Below, piece by piece: positions 1 through 7,457 of a stretch of 19,996 nucleotides of DNA. Source of the stretch: Candidatus Dormiibacterota bacterium (GTDB lineage: Bacteria > Chloroflexota > Dormibacteria > Aeolococcales > Aeolococcaceae); contig PLXL01000149.1 in the NCBI GenBank assembly GCA_003153215.1, positions 1 to 19,996 on the forward strand, read 5' to 3'. The number at the start of each line of letters is the position of its first letter. Position 1 is the stretch's first letter. Below the pieces are notes generated by a model. The model made no database searches. It was not told the DNA's origin and saw only the letters and a program-made list of their open reading frames with translations. A program made the translations under genes and the position numbers.

Positions 1-282
1 ACCCGCCCTGAGGTCATCAAGATCGGCTCCAGCGTCACCAACCGCTGCCAGGAGGTCGAGGCCAAGGCTCTCATCTTCGAGTGCATCGCGCTCGCGGAGC
101 AGATCGGCGCCGACGTCGTGGCGGAGGGCATCGAGGAGCTGAGCGTCGCCGCCGAGTTGATGAAGCTGGGAGTCAACCGGGCGCAGGGCTTCCTGTTCGG
201 CAAGCCCGAGTCGATCACCGGTCCAAGCCGCGAGCTCGAAGGGGAGCCCGCGGTCCTCCGGGCGATCGCCGCCACGCGCTGA
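1..282 (+). CDS. EAL-domain protein (cyclic-di-GMP phosphodiesterase-like), 3' end only
   Basis: The reading frame is open from the first base and stops at TGA 280-282, so only the last 93 residues are present and the start lies outside the window. The fragment matches the C-terminal half of an EAL domain: the IKIG stretch near residue 9 corresponds to the family's LKID, VVAEGIEE near residue 40 holds the metal-binding Glu, and RAQGFLFGKP near residue 60 holds the conserved Gln. EAL domains hydrolyse cyclic-di-GMP to pGpG. The catalytic Lys is kept, but the Asp after it is Gly, so activity is uncertain; the EAL motif and DDFG motif are out of view. A short 25-residue tail follows the domain. 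Whether a GGDEF, PAS or other sensor domain precedes it cannot be seen. The gene converges on the GH1 gene. Confidence 0.85.
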   Translation, partial: TRPEVIKIGSSVTNRCQEVEAKALIFECIALAEQIGADVVAEGIEELSVAAELMKLGVNRAQGFLFGKPESITGPSRELEGEPAVLRAIAATR

Positions 283-288
283 GGCAGG

Positions 289-325
289 TCCGGGGCGGGG
301 CCGCGGAGCGACGGTCCCGCCCGGA
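289..325. terminator. GC-rich hairpin between converging genes
   Basis: Arms at 289-299 (TCCGGGGCGGG) and 316-325 (CCCGCCCGGA) pair with one bulge around a 16-base loop. It sits just after the EAL stop codon and before the GH1 stop codon, in an 87-base convergent gap. No T tract follows on either strand, so it is a candidate bidirectional terminator or RNA end protector only. Confidence 0.4.
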
Positions 326-369
326 TGAGGGGTGACCGCCGGAGCGCCGGTGACCAGTGCCGCGGCGGC

Positions 370-1797
370 CTAGCCGCTCAGCCGCCCGCCACGTGCGTGC
401 TGCCCTCGCGCGGACAGCGGGGTCGGGCCGGTCGAATTGCGCTCCGGGATCACCCCTGTCCTGCATAAGTCGGCAAAGACCTCGGCGCTCGGCTTGGGGC
501 GGCGCTCCAAGGTGACGCGGTCGACCGCCACCAGGCCAAACTTCGCCCCGTACCCCTCGAGCCACTCGAAGTTGTCGAAACCGGTCCAGTGCAGGTAGCC
601 GCGCACGTCGGCCCCATCTCCGATCGCCTGGACTACGGCCCGCAAGTGGTCGACGAGGAACCGCGAGCGGAGCTCGTCGTCCTCGTCCGCGACACCGTTC
701 TCGGTGACCAGGATCGGCAACCGGAACTCCTCACTGAGCGAGACCAGTGCCCGCCGCAGGCCCCCGGCGTCGATGCTCCAGCCGAGGCTGCTGCGCGGGA
801 GGGACGGATCCGGATCGGGGCTGACGAAGAGTCGGGAGGACGCGCGCCAGTCGAAGCGAACCCGCTCATCGGCGTAGTAGTTGAGCCCCAGATAGTCGAG
901 GGAGCCGAGCAGGCCGGGCACAGCCTGGCCGGTGCCGGCGGGGGGCAGGACGCGGCCGCGGCCGCAGCTCCAGAGGAACCAGCGGTTGAAGAGGCGGTCC
1001 GGGACCCACGCGACGGTGCGGGTGGCGAACGAGCCCGGCCGGGACCGGAAGGGGCGTTCGTGATGGGCGAACGAGACCATGGCGGGCCATCCGTGGGAGG
1101 CGCCCACCTGGTGGAGAACGGTCGCTGCCGCGGCGTGCATCCGGAGGAGTCCGGCCCCGGCCCGCAGGGCGAGAGCCGGCTTCCGGCGGTGAGGCGGCCA
1201 CGCCCCCTCCGCGTAGGCGAGGGCCATGAGGACGTTGGGCTCGTTGATGGTCACCCACCAGTGCACGTCTCGGCCAAAGGCCTCGGCGCACGCGGCCGCG
1301 TAACGGGCAAAGAGGCGGGGAGCCTCGGGGTCGAGCACGCCACCCCGATCCGCCAGCCAGACGGGCAGGGTGAAGTGGTGGAGAGTGACGATCGGCTCCA
1401 TCCCCAGCTCGCGGCAGAGGGCGACCACGCGGGCGTAATGGCGGAGCGCCGAGAGGTCGAATTGGCCGGGATGGGGCTCGACCCGTGCCCACTCCACGGA
1501 GAACCGCTGGGCCGTGTGCCCCATGGCGGCGAGCAGCGCCAGGTCCGCGCGGTAACGGTGGAAATGGTCGATGGCGACCGCTGCCGAATCACCGCCCTTG
1601 ATGCGCCAGGGCTCGTCCCGCTCCATGCGCGTCCAATCGTTCCAGAGTCCACCCTCGACCTGGTGGGCAGCGCTCGCGGTTCCGAGCAGGAAGCCCTCCG
1701 GGATGAGGAGCGGGCGATCGGCCGAGGCACCCTGAGCGCCGCGGCGCCGGGGGTGGGACGGTGTCCCGTGGTCGGAGCCCGGGCGAGCGTGGACCAC
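370..1797 (-). CDS. GH1 family beta-glucosidase
   Basis: A retaining glycoside hydrolase of family 1, 475 residues, about the usual length (440-480), expected to release terminal beta-linked glucose or related sugars from oligosaccharides or aryl glucosides. The fold is complete: GFLLGTASAAHQVEG near residue 35-49, the acid/base Glu186 in TINEPN, the nucleophile Glu366 in VTENG, and the aglycone-site stretch near 403-423 (HWTGFDNFEW, then FGLVAVD). No signal peptide is visible, so it is probably cytoplasmic and acts on imported sugars. The only start codon before the domain is GTG 1797, which gives about 32 extra basic residues and no clear ribosome site, although it lies 3 bases after the stop codon of the TusA-like gene and is likely translated by coupling. 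It is the last gene of a rhodanese, TusA-like, GH1 cluster. Substrate cannot be told from sequence; 6-phospho sugars are not excluded. Confidence 0.95.
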   Translation of the reverse strand: MVHARPGSDHGTPSHPRRRGAQGASADRPLLIPEGFLLGTASAAHQVEGGLWNDWTRMERDEPWRIKGGDSAAVAIDHFHRYRADLALLAAMGHTAQRFSVEWARVEPHPGQFDLSALRHYARVVALCRELGMEPIVTLHHFTLPVWLADRGGVLDPEAPRLFARYAAACAEAFGRDVHWWVTINEPNVLMALAYAEGAWPPHRRKPALALRAGAGLLRMHAAAATVLHQVGASHGWPAMVSFAHHERPFRSRPGSFATRTVAWVPDRLFNRWFLWSCGRGRVLPPAGTGQAVPGLLGSLDYLGLNYYADERVRFDWRASSRLFVSPDPDPSLPRSSLGWSIDAGGLRRALVSLSEEFRLPILVTENGVADEDDELRSRFLVDHLRAVVQAIGDGADVRGYLHWTGFDNFEWLEGYGAKFGLVAVDRVTLERRPKPSAEVFADLCRTGVIPERNSTGPTPLSARGQHARGGRLSG

Positions 1798-1800
1798 CGA

Positions 1801-2052
1801 TCAGGAGGCTGAGGGCGCGGGACGCCGGAGGACCAGCCGGGTGGATCCGGGCTCCGTGCTCTCCTCGAGCACCTCGCCGCCCACCCTCCGGCTCCAGGCC
1901 CGGATGCCGAAGACGTGCTCGGCCACGCCGGTGACCACCTCCAGCCGCTCGCCGGGCTCGAGGGTCGCATAGGCCCGTCGGACCCGACCCATGGCGCTGT
2001 CGCCGCACTCCTCCTCCGCGCTGGTGAGGTCGAGATGCCGCGCCTCCATCAT
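1801..2052 (-). CDS. TusA/SirA-like sulfur-carrier protein
   Basis: A protein of 83 residues with the TusA layout: a Cys near the N-terminus (EECGDSAMGRVRRA, Cys16), then LEPGERLEV, then a helix ending in IRAWSRRVGGEVLEE, and a final beta strand (RLVLRR). TusA proteins carry persulfide sulfur between sulfurtransferases. The usual CPxP motif is replaced by CGDS, a form I associate with actinobacterial TusA-family members; the Cys itself is kept. The gene lies 20 bases after the rhodanese gene, which is a natural sulfur donor, and 3 bases before GH1. Two ATG codons stand in tandem (2052 and 2049); no strong ribosome site is seen, so coupling to the upstream gene is likely. The family call rests on pattern rather than strong identity. 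Confidence 0.7.
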   Translation of the reverse strand: MMEARHLDLTSAEEECGDSAMGRVRRAYATLEPGERLEVVTGVAEHVFGIRAWSRRVGGEVLEESTEPGSTRLVLRRPAPSAS

Positions 2053-2072
2053 CGGCCGAGTCTACGTCGGGG

Positions 2073-2951
2073 TCAGGCAGGAACCGACCCGGGTGCCTCC
2101 GTGGCGGGCTTCTCCACCGGCACACCCACGGAGTTGCCCCACTCACTCCACGAGCCGTCGTAGTTGGCCACCCGCGGGTAGCCGAGCAGGTAGGTGAGCA
2201 CGAACCAGGTGTGGGAGGAGCGCTCCCCGATCCGGCAGTAGGTGACGATGGTCTTGTCCGGGGTCACACCTCTGCTCTGGTACAGCTCGCGGAGCTGCTC
2301 CACCGGCTTGAACGTGTCGTCCTCCTGGATTGCCTGCGCCCAGGGGATGTTGACGGCGCCGGGGATGTGACCGCTGCGCCGCGCACCCTCGTTCTGGTAC
2401 TCGGGAGGCGCGGAGATCGCCCCGCTGAACTCAGCCGGAGAGCGGACGTCGACCAGCCCATGATCGGAGCGGCCCAGGATGTCGAGGACCCCGGGGAGGA
2501 ACTGGCGGAGGCCGGCGGTCGGCTCCTGAGCCGGGTACGTGGCGGCCGGGAAAACGGGGACAGCCTCGGTGACCGGTCGATCCTCCTCGAACCACTTCCG
2601 GCGCCCGCCGTTGACCAGCCGGATGTCCCGGTGCCCGTAGATGCGGAAGGTCCAGAAGGCGAAGGCTGCGAACCAGTTGCGCATATCGCCATAGAGCACG
2701 AGGGTGGTCTGAGGGGTCACGCCGAGGCGCTCCATGAGGCTCACGAACTGGTCCCGCGAGAGGATGTCGCGGCGCACGGTGTCGTTGATGTCCTTCTGCC
2801 AGTCCACCAGGGCCGCACCCGGGAGATGCCCGAGCTCGTAGGCGGACGCGGGGTCCCAGTCGACCTCCAGGATGCGGACGGCGGGATCCTCGAGGTGCTG
2901 CGCCAGCCACTCGGTGCTGACGAGGACCTCCGGATGGGCGTAGTCGGTCAC
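2073..2951 (-). CDS. Thiosulfate sulfurtransferase (two-domain rhodanese, CysA2/SseA type)
   Basis: A tandem rhodanese of 292 residues that moves sulfane sulfur from thiosulfate (or 3-mercaptopyruvate) to cyanide or a thiol acceptor. The N-terminal domain (about 10-125) has Asp89 in LYGDMRNW in place of the active Cys, as is normal for the silent domain. The C-terminal domain (about 150-280) has the catalytic loop TYCRIGERSSH with Cys239. This loop is the one found in the CysA2/CysA3 proteins of Mycobacterium tuberculosis rather than the CGSGVTA loop of E. coli SseA. The CH2A-like signature near residues 193-205 (SGHIPGAVNIPW) is present. Start GTG 2951 is preceded by GGAGA at good spacing. 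It is the first gene of the cluster with the TusA-like protein and GH1, and is cytoplasmic (no signal peptide). Confidence 0.95.
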   Translation of the reverse strand: MTDYAHPEVLVSTEWLAQHLEDPAVRILEVDWDPASAYELGHLPGAALVDWQKDINDTVRRDILSRDQFVSLMERLGVTPQTTLVLYGDMRNWFAAFAFWTFRIYGHRDIRLVNGGRRKWFEEDRPVTEAVPVFPAATYPAQEPTAGLRQFLPGVLDILGRSDHGLVDVRSPAEFSGAISAPPEYQNEGARRSGHIPGAVNIPWAQAIQEDDTFKPVEQLRELYQSRGVTPDKTIVTYCRIGERSSHTWFVLTYLLGYPRVANYDGSWSEWGNSVGVPVEKPATEAPGSVPA

Positions 2952-2993
2952 CGTGGCTCTCCTCTGACAGTGCTCGTCACCATAACCCCGGGT

Positions 2994-2999
2994 ATTTTA
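2994..2999 (-). promoter_or_regulatory. Candidate -10 element of the rhodanese cluster
   Basis: Read on the minus strand the hexamer is TAAAAT, inside the only AT-rich patch of the intergenic stretch, 42 bases before GTG 2951. It would give a leader of about 35 bases that includes the ribosome site. No good -35 is visible at 16-18 bases, so this is a moderate guess. It abuts the 112-bp repeat array. Confidence 0.4.
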
Positions 3000-3028
3000 A
3001 TCAGGTTTTCCGGAGCGACGGCCTGCCG

Positions 3029-3252
3029 TCCCCGCGCCGCCTGCGGCGTGGGGAGGTCGCGCCGAGCGGGGGGTGAGCATCGTGTGGCTCTGCCATCGAT
3101 GCGAGGGGGGCGCAATGTCCCCCTGTGGGAAGAGGAGGGGTCCCCGCGCCGCCTGCGGCGTGGGGAGGTCGCGCCGAGCGGGGGGTGAGCATCGTGTGGC
3201 TCTGCCACCGATGCGAGGGGGGCGCAATGTCCCCCTGTGGGAAGAGGAGGGG
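3029..3252. repeat. Two head-to-tail copies of a 112-bp unit
   Basis: Copies span 3029-3140 and 3141-3252 and differ at one base only (T3096, C3208). Each unit holds two hairpins: an 11-bp stem with a 2-base turn at its start (3030-3053 in copy 1) and an 11-bp stem with one bulged T and a TCT loop (3077-3102 in copy 1, beginning GCATCG and ending CGATGC). The unit ends in a purine-rich GGGAAGAGGAGGGG stretch. Since 112 is not a multiple of three, a protein reading would change frame between copies, which argues that the repeat is not coding. It fills most of the 470-base gene-free gap between the divergent rhodanese and small membrane protein genes. Confidence 0.9.
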
Positions 3253-3375
3253 TCCCCGCGCCGCCCGCCGCATCCAGTGGCGGGGTGAGCCGAGCGCGGC
3301 TCAGCCGCGCCCGCGAGGGGCGGCGAGAGCCCCTGTAGGAAAAGGAGGGGCCCCCACGCCGCCTGCGGCGTGGGG
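3253..3375. repeat. Decayed third copy and partial fourth copy of the 112-bp unit
   Basis: The stretch starts with the same TCCCCGCGCCGCC as the full units, then diverges in the middle, and returns to similarity near 3311-3350 (a GCGAGGGG block, a CCCCTGTAGGAAAAGGAGGGG-like block). A fourth copy begins with a perfect 11-bp stem: 3352-3362 pairs with 3365-3375 around CT. Here the pair that is G-T in copies 1 and 2 is A-T. The array therefore looks like an older tandem family in which the two outermost left copies were recently duplicated. Confidence 0.7.
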
Positions 3376-3383
3376 AAGAAGCG

Positions 3384-3389
3384 TAGGAT
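3384..3389 (+). promoter_or_regulatory. Candidate -10 element for the small membrane protein gene
   Basis: TAGGAT fits the TANNNT pattern and lies 32 bases before ATG 3422, just after the perfect hairpin at 3352-3375. No recognisable -35 is present; the hairpin occupies that place. Low certainty. Confidence 0.25.
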
Positions 3390-3421
3390 TGCGCGGCCCG
3401 CAGCGCTTGGGGAGAAGAGCC

Positions 3422-3670
3422 ATGGAGACGACGGCCGCGGCGGCGAGTGAGCCGCTCCAAGACTCGGCGGTGGGAGGCATGGTCGATCTGGTCACCGAGC
3501 GACCGATCGTGCTTCCCCGTCAGGACGGGCCGCGCGCCCGAATCGAGGAATTCCTGGAGCGCCGCCCGCTGCTGGTACCCGCGGTCCTGCTGGGCATCAT
3601 CGCCCTCCTCCTGCTGTGGCGCGGCCCGCGGATCGCGGTGGTGCGCCCTCAGACACGGCGCGACGCGTAG
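3422..3670 (+). CDS. Small single-pass membrane protein of unknown function
   Basis: An 82-residue protein that I do not recognise. Residues 1-48 are soluble in character (Ala/Glu rich, then VTERPIVLPRQDGPRARIEEF), followed by one hydrophobic segment at about 49-66 (PLLVPAVLLGIIALLLLW) and a basic tail RGPRIAVVRPQTRR. By the positive-inside rule the short basic C-terminus may be cytoplasmic, although Arg residues flank both sides. ATG 3422 is chosen over longer upstream openings because a GGGGAGAA ribosome site stands 6 bases before it and because upstream sequence is repeat. The gene stops 46 bases from the converging hisC stop. The predicted segment is clear; the role is unknown. Confidence 0.6.
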   Translation: METTAAAASEPLQDSAVGGMVDLVTERPIVLPRQDGPRARIEEFLERRPLLVPAVLLGIIALLLLWRGPRIAVVRPQTRRDA

Positions 3671-3716
3671 CCCGCGGCCTCGCAAACCCTCGACGCGGCC
3701 TCTGCCCTGACGGAAC

Positions 3717-4760
3717 TCAAGCCCCGATGCCGAGCGCCGCGAGCAGCGCAGTGTTCTGCTCCGGTGTCCCGAGAGTTACCCGGAGCCGGTCGCGGTGGTC
3801 ACCGTCCGGGAAGTGGCGGACCAGGATGCGCTGCTGCCTCAGCTCGGAGGCCACCCCCGCCGCGTCGCCGCCCGGGGGGCGGCCGAGGACGAAGTTGGCC
3901 TGTGACGGGACCAGGTCCCAACCGGCCCCCCCCAGCGCCGCGACGAGGCGCTCGCGCTCGCTGACCACCATCTCGACGATGCGGGCGTGGTGGGCCTGGT
4001 CGGCGAGAGCAGCGCCGGCCGCCGCGAGGGCCAGGCGGTCGACCGGGTAGGTCTCGATCACCGCAGAGACGTCGGCCGTCAGGTCGGGGTGCCCGAGCGC
4101 GTAACCGACCCGGAGGCCGGCCAGCCCGTAGCTCTTGGCGAAGGTGCGCACCACCAGCCAGTTGTCGTGATCGGCGAGCAGCGGGACACACGACTCGGGG
4201 GCGAAATCGCAGTACGCCTCGTCGATGACGACCACGGAGTCGACCGCGCCGACGACCGCGGCGACGGCGGCGGGCGGCGCCCAGCTCCCCGTCGGCGAGT
4301 TGGGGTTGCAGAGGACCCGCATCACCCCCGGAATGGTGGCGAACGCCTCGGGCAGTGCGCCTCCGCCGTCCAGGGGCACGGTCACGACGCGGGCTCCGCC
4401 GAGACGGGCGAGCAGAGGCAGGAGAGAGTACGTCGGCCGGGTGAGCACGACCGTGTCGCCGGGATCGGCGAAGGCCCGGAAGCAGCTCTCCAGAACCTGG
4501 TCGGCGCCGTTGCCGAGGACCACGGACTCCTGGCTCAGCCCATGGTGCCGAGCCAGGGCCGAGCGGAGCGGCTCGCCCTGGGGGTGCGGATAGCGGTGAA
4601 GCGAGCCCACCGCCTCCTCCACCGCCGGGCCCACGCGGAGCGACGGGGGCAGAGGGGACTCGTTGGTGTTGAGCTTGATCCAGTGGGCACCGTCGGGCGG
4701 CTGCTCGCCGGGTACGTAGCCGGACCCGGAGCCGAGGGACGCGCGCCGGTATCGGGACAT
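3717..4760 (-). CDS. hisC: Histidinol-phosphate aminotransferase
   Basis: A PLP-dependent class I/II aminotransferase, 347 residues, the usual HisC size, which converts imidazole-acetol phosphate and glutamate to histidinol phosphate in histidine synthesis. Visible marks: LNTNESP near 30-36, GNGADQVLE near 83-91, CNPNSPTG at 151-158, DEAYCDF at 180-186, the PLP-binding Lys209 in TFAKSYGLAG, and RVGYALG after it. Start ATG 4760 matches the family N-terminus; the frame stays open further upstream but only as a shadow of the GH94 gene. There is no ribosome site, but a CATACT hexamer ends 6 bases before ATG, which would suit a leaderless transcript. It follows GH94 by 47 bases on the same strand, so read-through is also possible. 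No other his genes are in view, and related aminotransferases of other pathways are not excluded. Confidence 0.88.
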   Translation of the reverse strand: MSRYRRASLGSGSGYVPGEQPPDGAHWIKLNTNESPLPPSLRVGPAVEEAVGSLHRYPHPQGEPLRSALARHHGLSQESVVLGNGADQVLESCFRAFADPGDTVVLTRPTYSLLPLLARLGGARVVTVPLDGGGALPEAFATIPGVMRVLCNPNSPTGSWAPPAAVAAVVGAVDSVVVIDEAYCDFAPESCVPLLADHDNWLVVRTFAKSYGLAGLRVGYALGHPDLTADVSAVIETYPVDRLALAAAGAALADQAHHARIVEMVVSERERLVAALGGAGWDLVPSQANFVLGRPPGGDAAGVASELRQQRILVRHFPDGDHRDRLRVTLGTPEQNTALLAALGIGA

Positions 4761-4807
4761 GGTCGGAGTATGCGGAAGCCGGGGCCGCCCGGGCCTGTCG
4801 CAGGGGG

Positions 4808-7264
4808 CTAGCCGGCGACGACCGCTTCGACGTCCACGGTGGCACCGGCGGGGGCGAGGGGCACCAGGTTGCCCTCGACCCGGGCGCCGCCGACGATGAG
4901 ATGGCTGACGCGGCCGGTGGTCCCGACCGGCTTGTGGACGGCGATCCGATAGGTGGCGCCCCGGAAGCGCCGGCTGGCGGTGAACCCCGGCCAGGCCGCC
5001 GGGATCACGGGGTCGATGCGGAGGCCCTCGAGCTCGGGCCTGATGCCCAGGATCCACTGGGTGATGGCCACGTAGTTCCAGGCGGCGGCGCCGGTCAGCC
5101 ATGAGTTCTTGGCCTCACCGTGGGTGGGCGCGTCGCGGCCAGCGATCACCTGCGCGTAGACGTAGGGCTCGCAGCGATGCACCTCGCTGATCGCCTCGCG
5201 CGCGGAGGGGTTGGTCCGCCGATAGCAGTCGAAGGCGCCGTCGCCGTCACCGGTCATCGCCTCGGCGATCATGATCCACGGGTTGGTGTGGCAGAAGATG
5301 CCGGCGTTCTCCTTGTACCCCGGCGGATACGAGGAGATCTCGCCGAGCTCGATCCGGTAGCTGCTGTAAGCGGGTTGCTGCAGCATCACGCCGTGCTCGG
5401 TGAGGAGCCGGTCGCGCACGCTGTCGAGAGCCTGGCGCGCCCGACCGTCCTCGATCCCGACCCCAGCCATGACGCACATCCCCTGAGACTCGACGAAGAT
5501 CTGGCCCTCGTCGCAGGAGGCGGACCCGACCGGGTTGCCGAAGAAGTCATAGGCACGCCGGAACCACGCTCCGTCCCAGCCGTGTTCCGCGATGGTGGCT
5601 GCCATCGCCGCCGCGGCGGCGAGCAGCCGGGAGCCCTCGTCGCGCTCACCCCGCCGGTGAACGATGGCGGCCAGCTCTCGGGCGGCGAGCACAAACTGAC
5701 CGGCGATGAAGACGGACTCGGCAACCCCTCCGCTCCGGTTCTCGGTGGTCTGGAACGCCTCTCCGGGTGTGTCGGAGAAGCAGTTGAGGTTGAGACAGTC
5801 GTTCCAGTCGGCCCGGCCGATCAGCGGCAGGCCGTGGGGGCCGAGCCGGTCAAGGGTGTAGGCGACGCTGCGGCGCAGGTGGTCGAGGAGCGGAGCCTGG
5901 GAGCCCTCGGAGTTGTCGTACTCGGCCGGTGCGTCGAGGATGGAGTCATCGCCGGTCTCGCGCAGGTAGGCGGCGACGCCCAACACCAACCAGAGCGGAT
6001 CGTCGTTGAACCCCGAGCCGATTTCGTTGTTGCCCCGCTTGGTGAGCGGCTGGTACTGGTGGTAGGCGCCCCCGGAGGAGAGCTGGGTGGCGGCCATGTC
6101 CAGGATCCGCTGCCGGGCCCGCTCGGGGATCATCTGGACGCAGCCGAGCAGGTCCTGGTTGGAGTCGCGGAATCCCATCCCCCTGCCGATCCCCGACTCG
6201 AAGAACGAGGTCGAACGGCTCAGGTTGAAGGTGGCCATGCACTGGTAGGCGTTCCAGGCGTTGACCATCCGGTCGGTGTGCTCGTCGGGAGTGCTGACGC
6301 GGACGTGGGAGAGAAGCTCGTCCCAGCGCGCGCGCAGGCCGCGAAGGCCTTCCTCCACTGTCTCGGACCGTAGCCATCGCTCGATGACCGGTGTCACCGT
6401 CCGCTTGCTGACCACCTGGCTGCCGGGAGGGTCGAACTTCTCAGCGACCGGGTTCTCCCAGTAGCCGAGGCAGAAGACGATCTCCCTCTCCTCATGCGGC
6501 CCGAGCTCGAGCCGGACGTGGTGGGAGCCGTGCGGGGCCCAGCCGTGAGCGATCGAGTTGCCGGCGCTCCCCCGCTCCACCGCGATGGGGCGATCGAAGC
6601 CGCGGTAGGGGCCGAGGAAGAGATCGCGGTCGGTGTCGAAGCCGGCCAGCGGCTCGGAGCAGGCGAAGTAGGCGAAGTGGTTGCGCCGCTCTCGGTACTC
6701 GGTCTTGTGGTAGATGACGCTCCCCTCCACCTCCACCTCGCCGGTGGAGAAGTTCCTCTGGAAGTTGGTCGAATCGTCCTGCGCATCCCAGAGGCAGAAC
6801 TCCACCGACGAGAACACCGAGAGCGGCCGCCGCTCCCCGGTCATATTGGCGAGCCGGAGCCGCCAGACCTCGAGCGTCTCGCCCAGGGGGACGCAGTAGA
6901 GGGTCTCGGCCCGGACGCCCAGGTGGGTGGAGGCGATCGTGGTGTAGGAGAGGCCGTGCCGGCACTCGTAGCCGTCGAGCGCGGTCTGAGTCGGCTGCCA
7001 GGAGGGTGACCAGCTCTCGCCCGTCACGTCGTCGCGCAGGTAGAGGTAGCGCCCACCCAGGTCGAAGGGGGCATTGTTGTAGCGGTAGCGACTCACCCGT
7101 CGCAGCCTGGCGTCGCGGAAGAATGAGTAGCCGCCGGCGGTGTTGGAGATGATCCCGAAGTACTCCTCCATGCCCAGGTAGTTGATCCAGGGAAGGGGGG
7201 TGTCGGGTCGGGAGATCACGTACTCCCGCCGCTCGTCATCGAAGCGTCCGTACCGCAACGTCAT
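4808..7264 (-). CDS. GH94 cellobiose phosphorylase-type enzyme
   Basis: An inverting phosphorylase of family GH94 that splits a beta-glucoside with phosphate, giving alpha-glucose-1-phosphate plus the shortened sugar, in the cytoplasm (no signal peptide). It is 818 residues, matching cellobiose phosphorylases (about 800-825). Family marks in order: RYGRFDDERREYVISRP at the N-terminus, PWINYLG, SNTAGGYSF, then GFRDSNQDLLG, AYHQYQPLTKRGN, GSGFNDDPLW, the catalytic-Asp motif GRADWNDCLN near residue 483-492, and the phosphate-site region YKENAGIFCHTNPW. ATG 7264 is chosen because the family begins M-x-YG-FDDE; GGGAG directly abuts it, which is too close for a normal ribosome site, and an upstream in-frame ATG at 7297 would add 11 residues. 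Cellobiose is the best guess; chitobiose, laminaribiose or cellodextrin specificity cannot be ruled out. It diverges from the GH3 gene. Confidence 0.93.
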   Translation of the reverse strand: MTLRYGRFDDERREYVISRPDTPLPWINYLGMEEYFGIISNTAGGYSFFRDARLRRVSRYRYNNAPFDLGGRYLYLRDDVTGESWSPSWQPTQTALDGYECRHGLSYTTIASTHLGVRAETLYCVPLGETLEVWRLRLANMTGERRPLSVFSSVEFCLWDAQDDSTNFQRNFSTGEVEVEGSVIYHKTEYRERRNHFAYFACSEPLAGFDTDRDLFLGPYRGFDRPIAVERGSAGNSIAHGWAPHGSHHVRLELGPHEEREIVFCLGYWENPVAEKFDPPGSQVVSKRTVTPVIERWLRSETVEEGLRGLRARWDELLSHVRVSTPDEHTDRMVNAWNAYQCMATFNLSRSTSFFESGIGRGMGFRDSNQDLLGCVQMIPERARQRILDMAATQLSSGGAYHQYQPLTKRGNNEIGSGFNDDPLWLVLGVAAYLRETGDDSILDAPAEYDNSEGSQAPLLDHLRRSVAYTLDRLGPHGLPLIGRADWNDCLNLNCFSDTPGEAFQTTENRSGGVAESVFIAGQFVLAARELAAIVHRRGERDEGSRLLAAAAAMAATIAEHGWDGAWFRRAYDFFGNPVGSASCDEGQIFVESQGMCVMAGVGIEDGRARQALDSVRDRLLTEHGVMLQQPAYSSYRIELGEISSYPPGYKENAGIFCHTNPWIMIAEAMTGDGDGAFDCYRRTNPSAREAISEVHRCEPYVYAQVIAGRDAPTHGEAKNSWLTGAAAWNYVAITQWILGIRPELEGLRIDPVIPAAWPGFTASRRFRGATYRIAVHKPVGTTGRVSHLIVGGARVEGNLVPLAPAGATVDVEAVVAG

Positions 7265-7457
7265 CTCCCATGACGCCCACGACTGCCTGCCCCGCATGGA
7301 GCGTCAGACCGCATCAGGCGGCCCGTGGCCACCTGACACTACCACGCCAGTCTGAGAAGGGCGCTGCGCCATGCGGCCCTGATGGGGTGCTTTCGGGATT
7401 GCGACCACGTCAGACCGCTGGGGGGCGTGGCCGGGCGGGAAAGCTCATCCGAGGCGG

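Noticed and set aside
589..1812. 407-codon plus-strand frame opposite the GH1 gene
   Set aside because: Antisense shadow of a clear GH1 enzyme; the translated peptide has no recognisable domain.
3029..3252. CRISPR array
   Set aside because: Only two full units, 112 bp long, joined directly with no spacers, and no cas genes in the window.
2948..3685. Long open frames on both strands across the repeat array, giving repeated peptide blocks
   Set aside because: The 112-bp unit is not a multiple of three, so each copy is read in a different frame; the frames are open only because the GC-rich repeat lacks stops, and the peptides are Arg/Pro-rich without family likeness.
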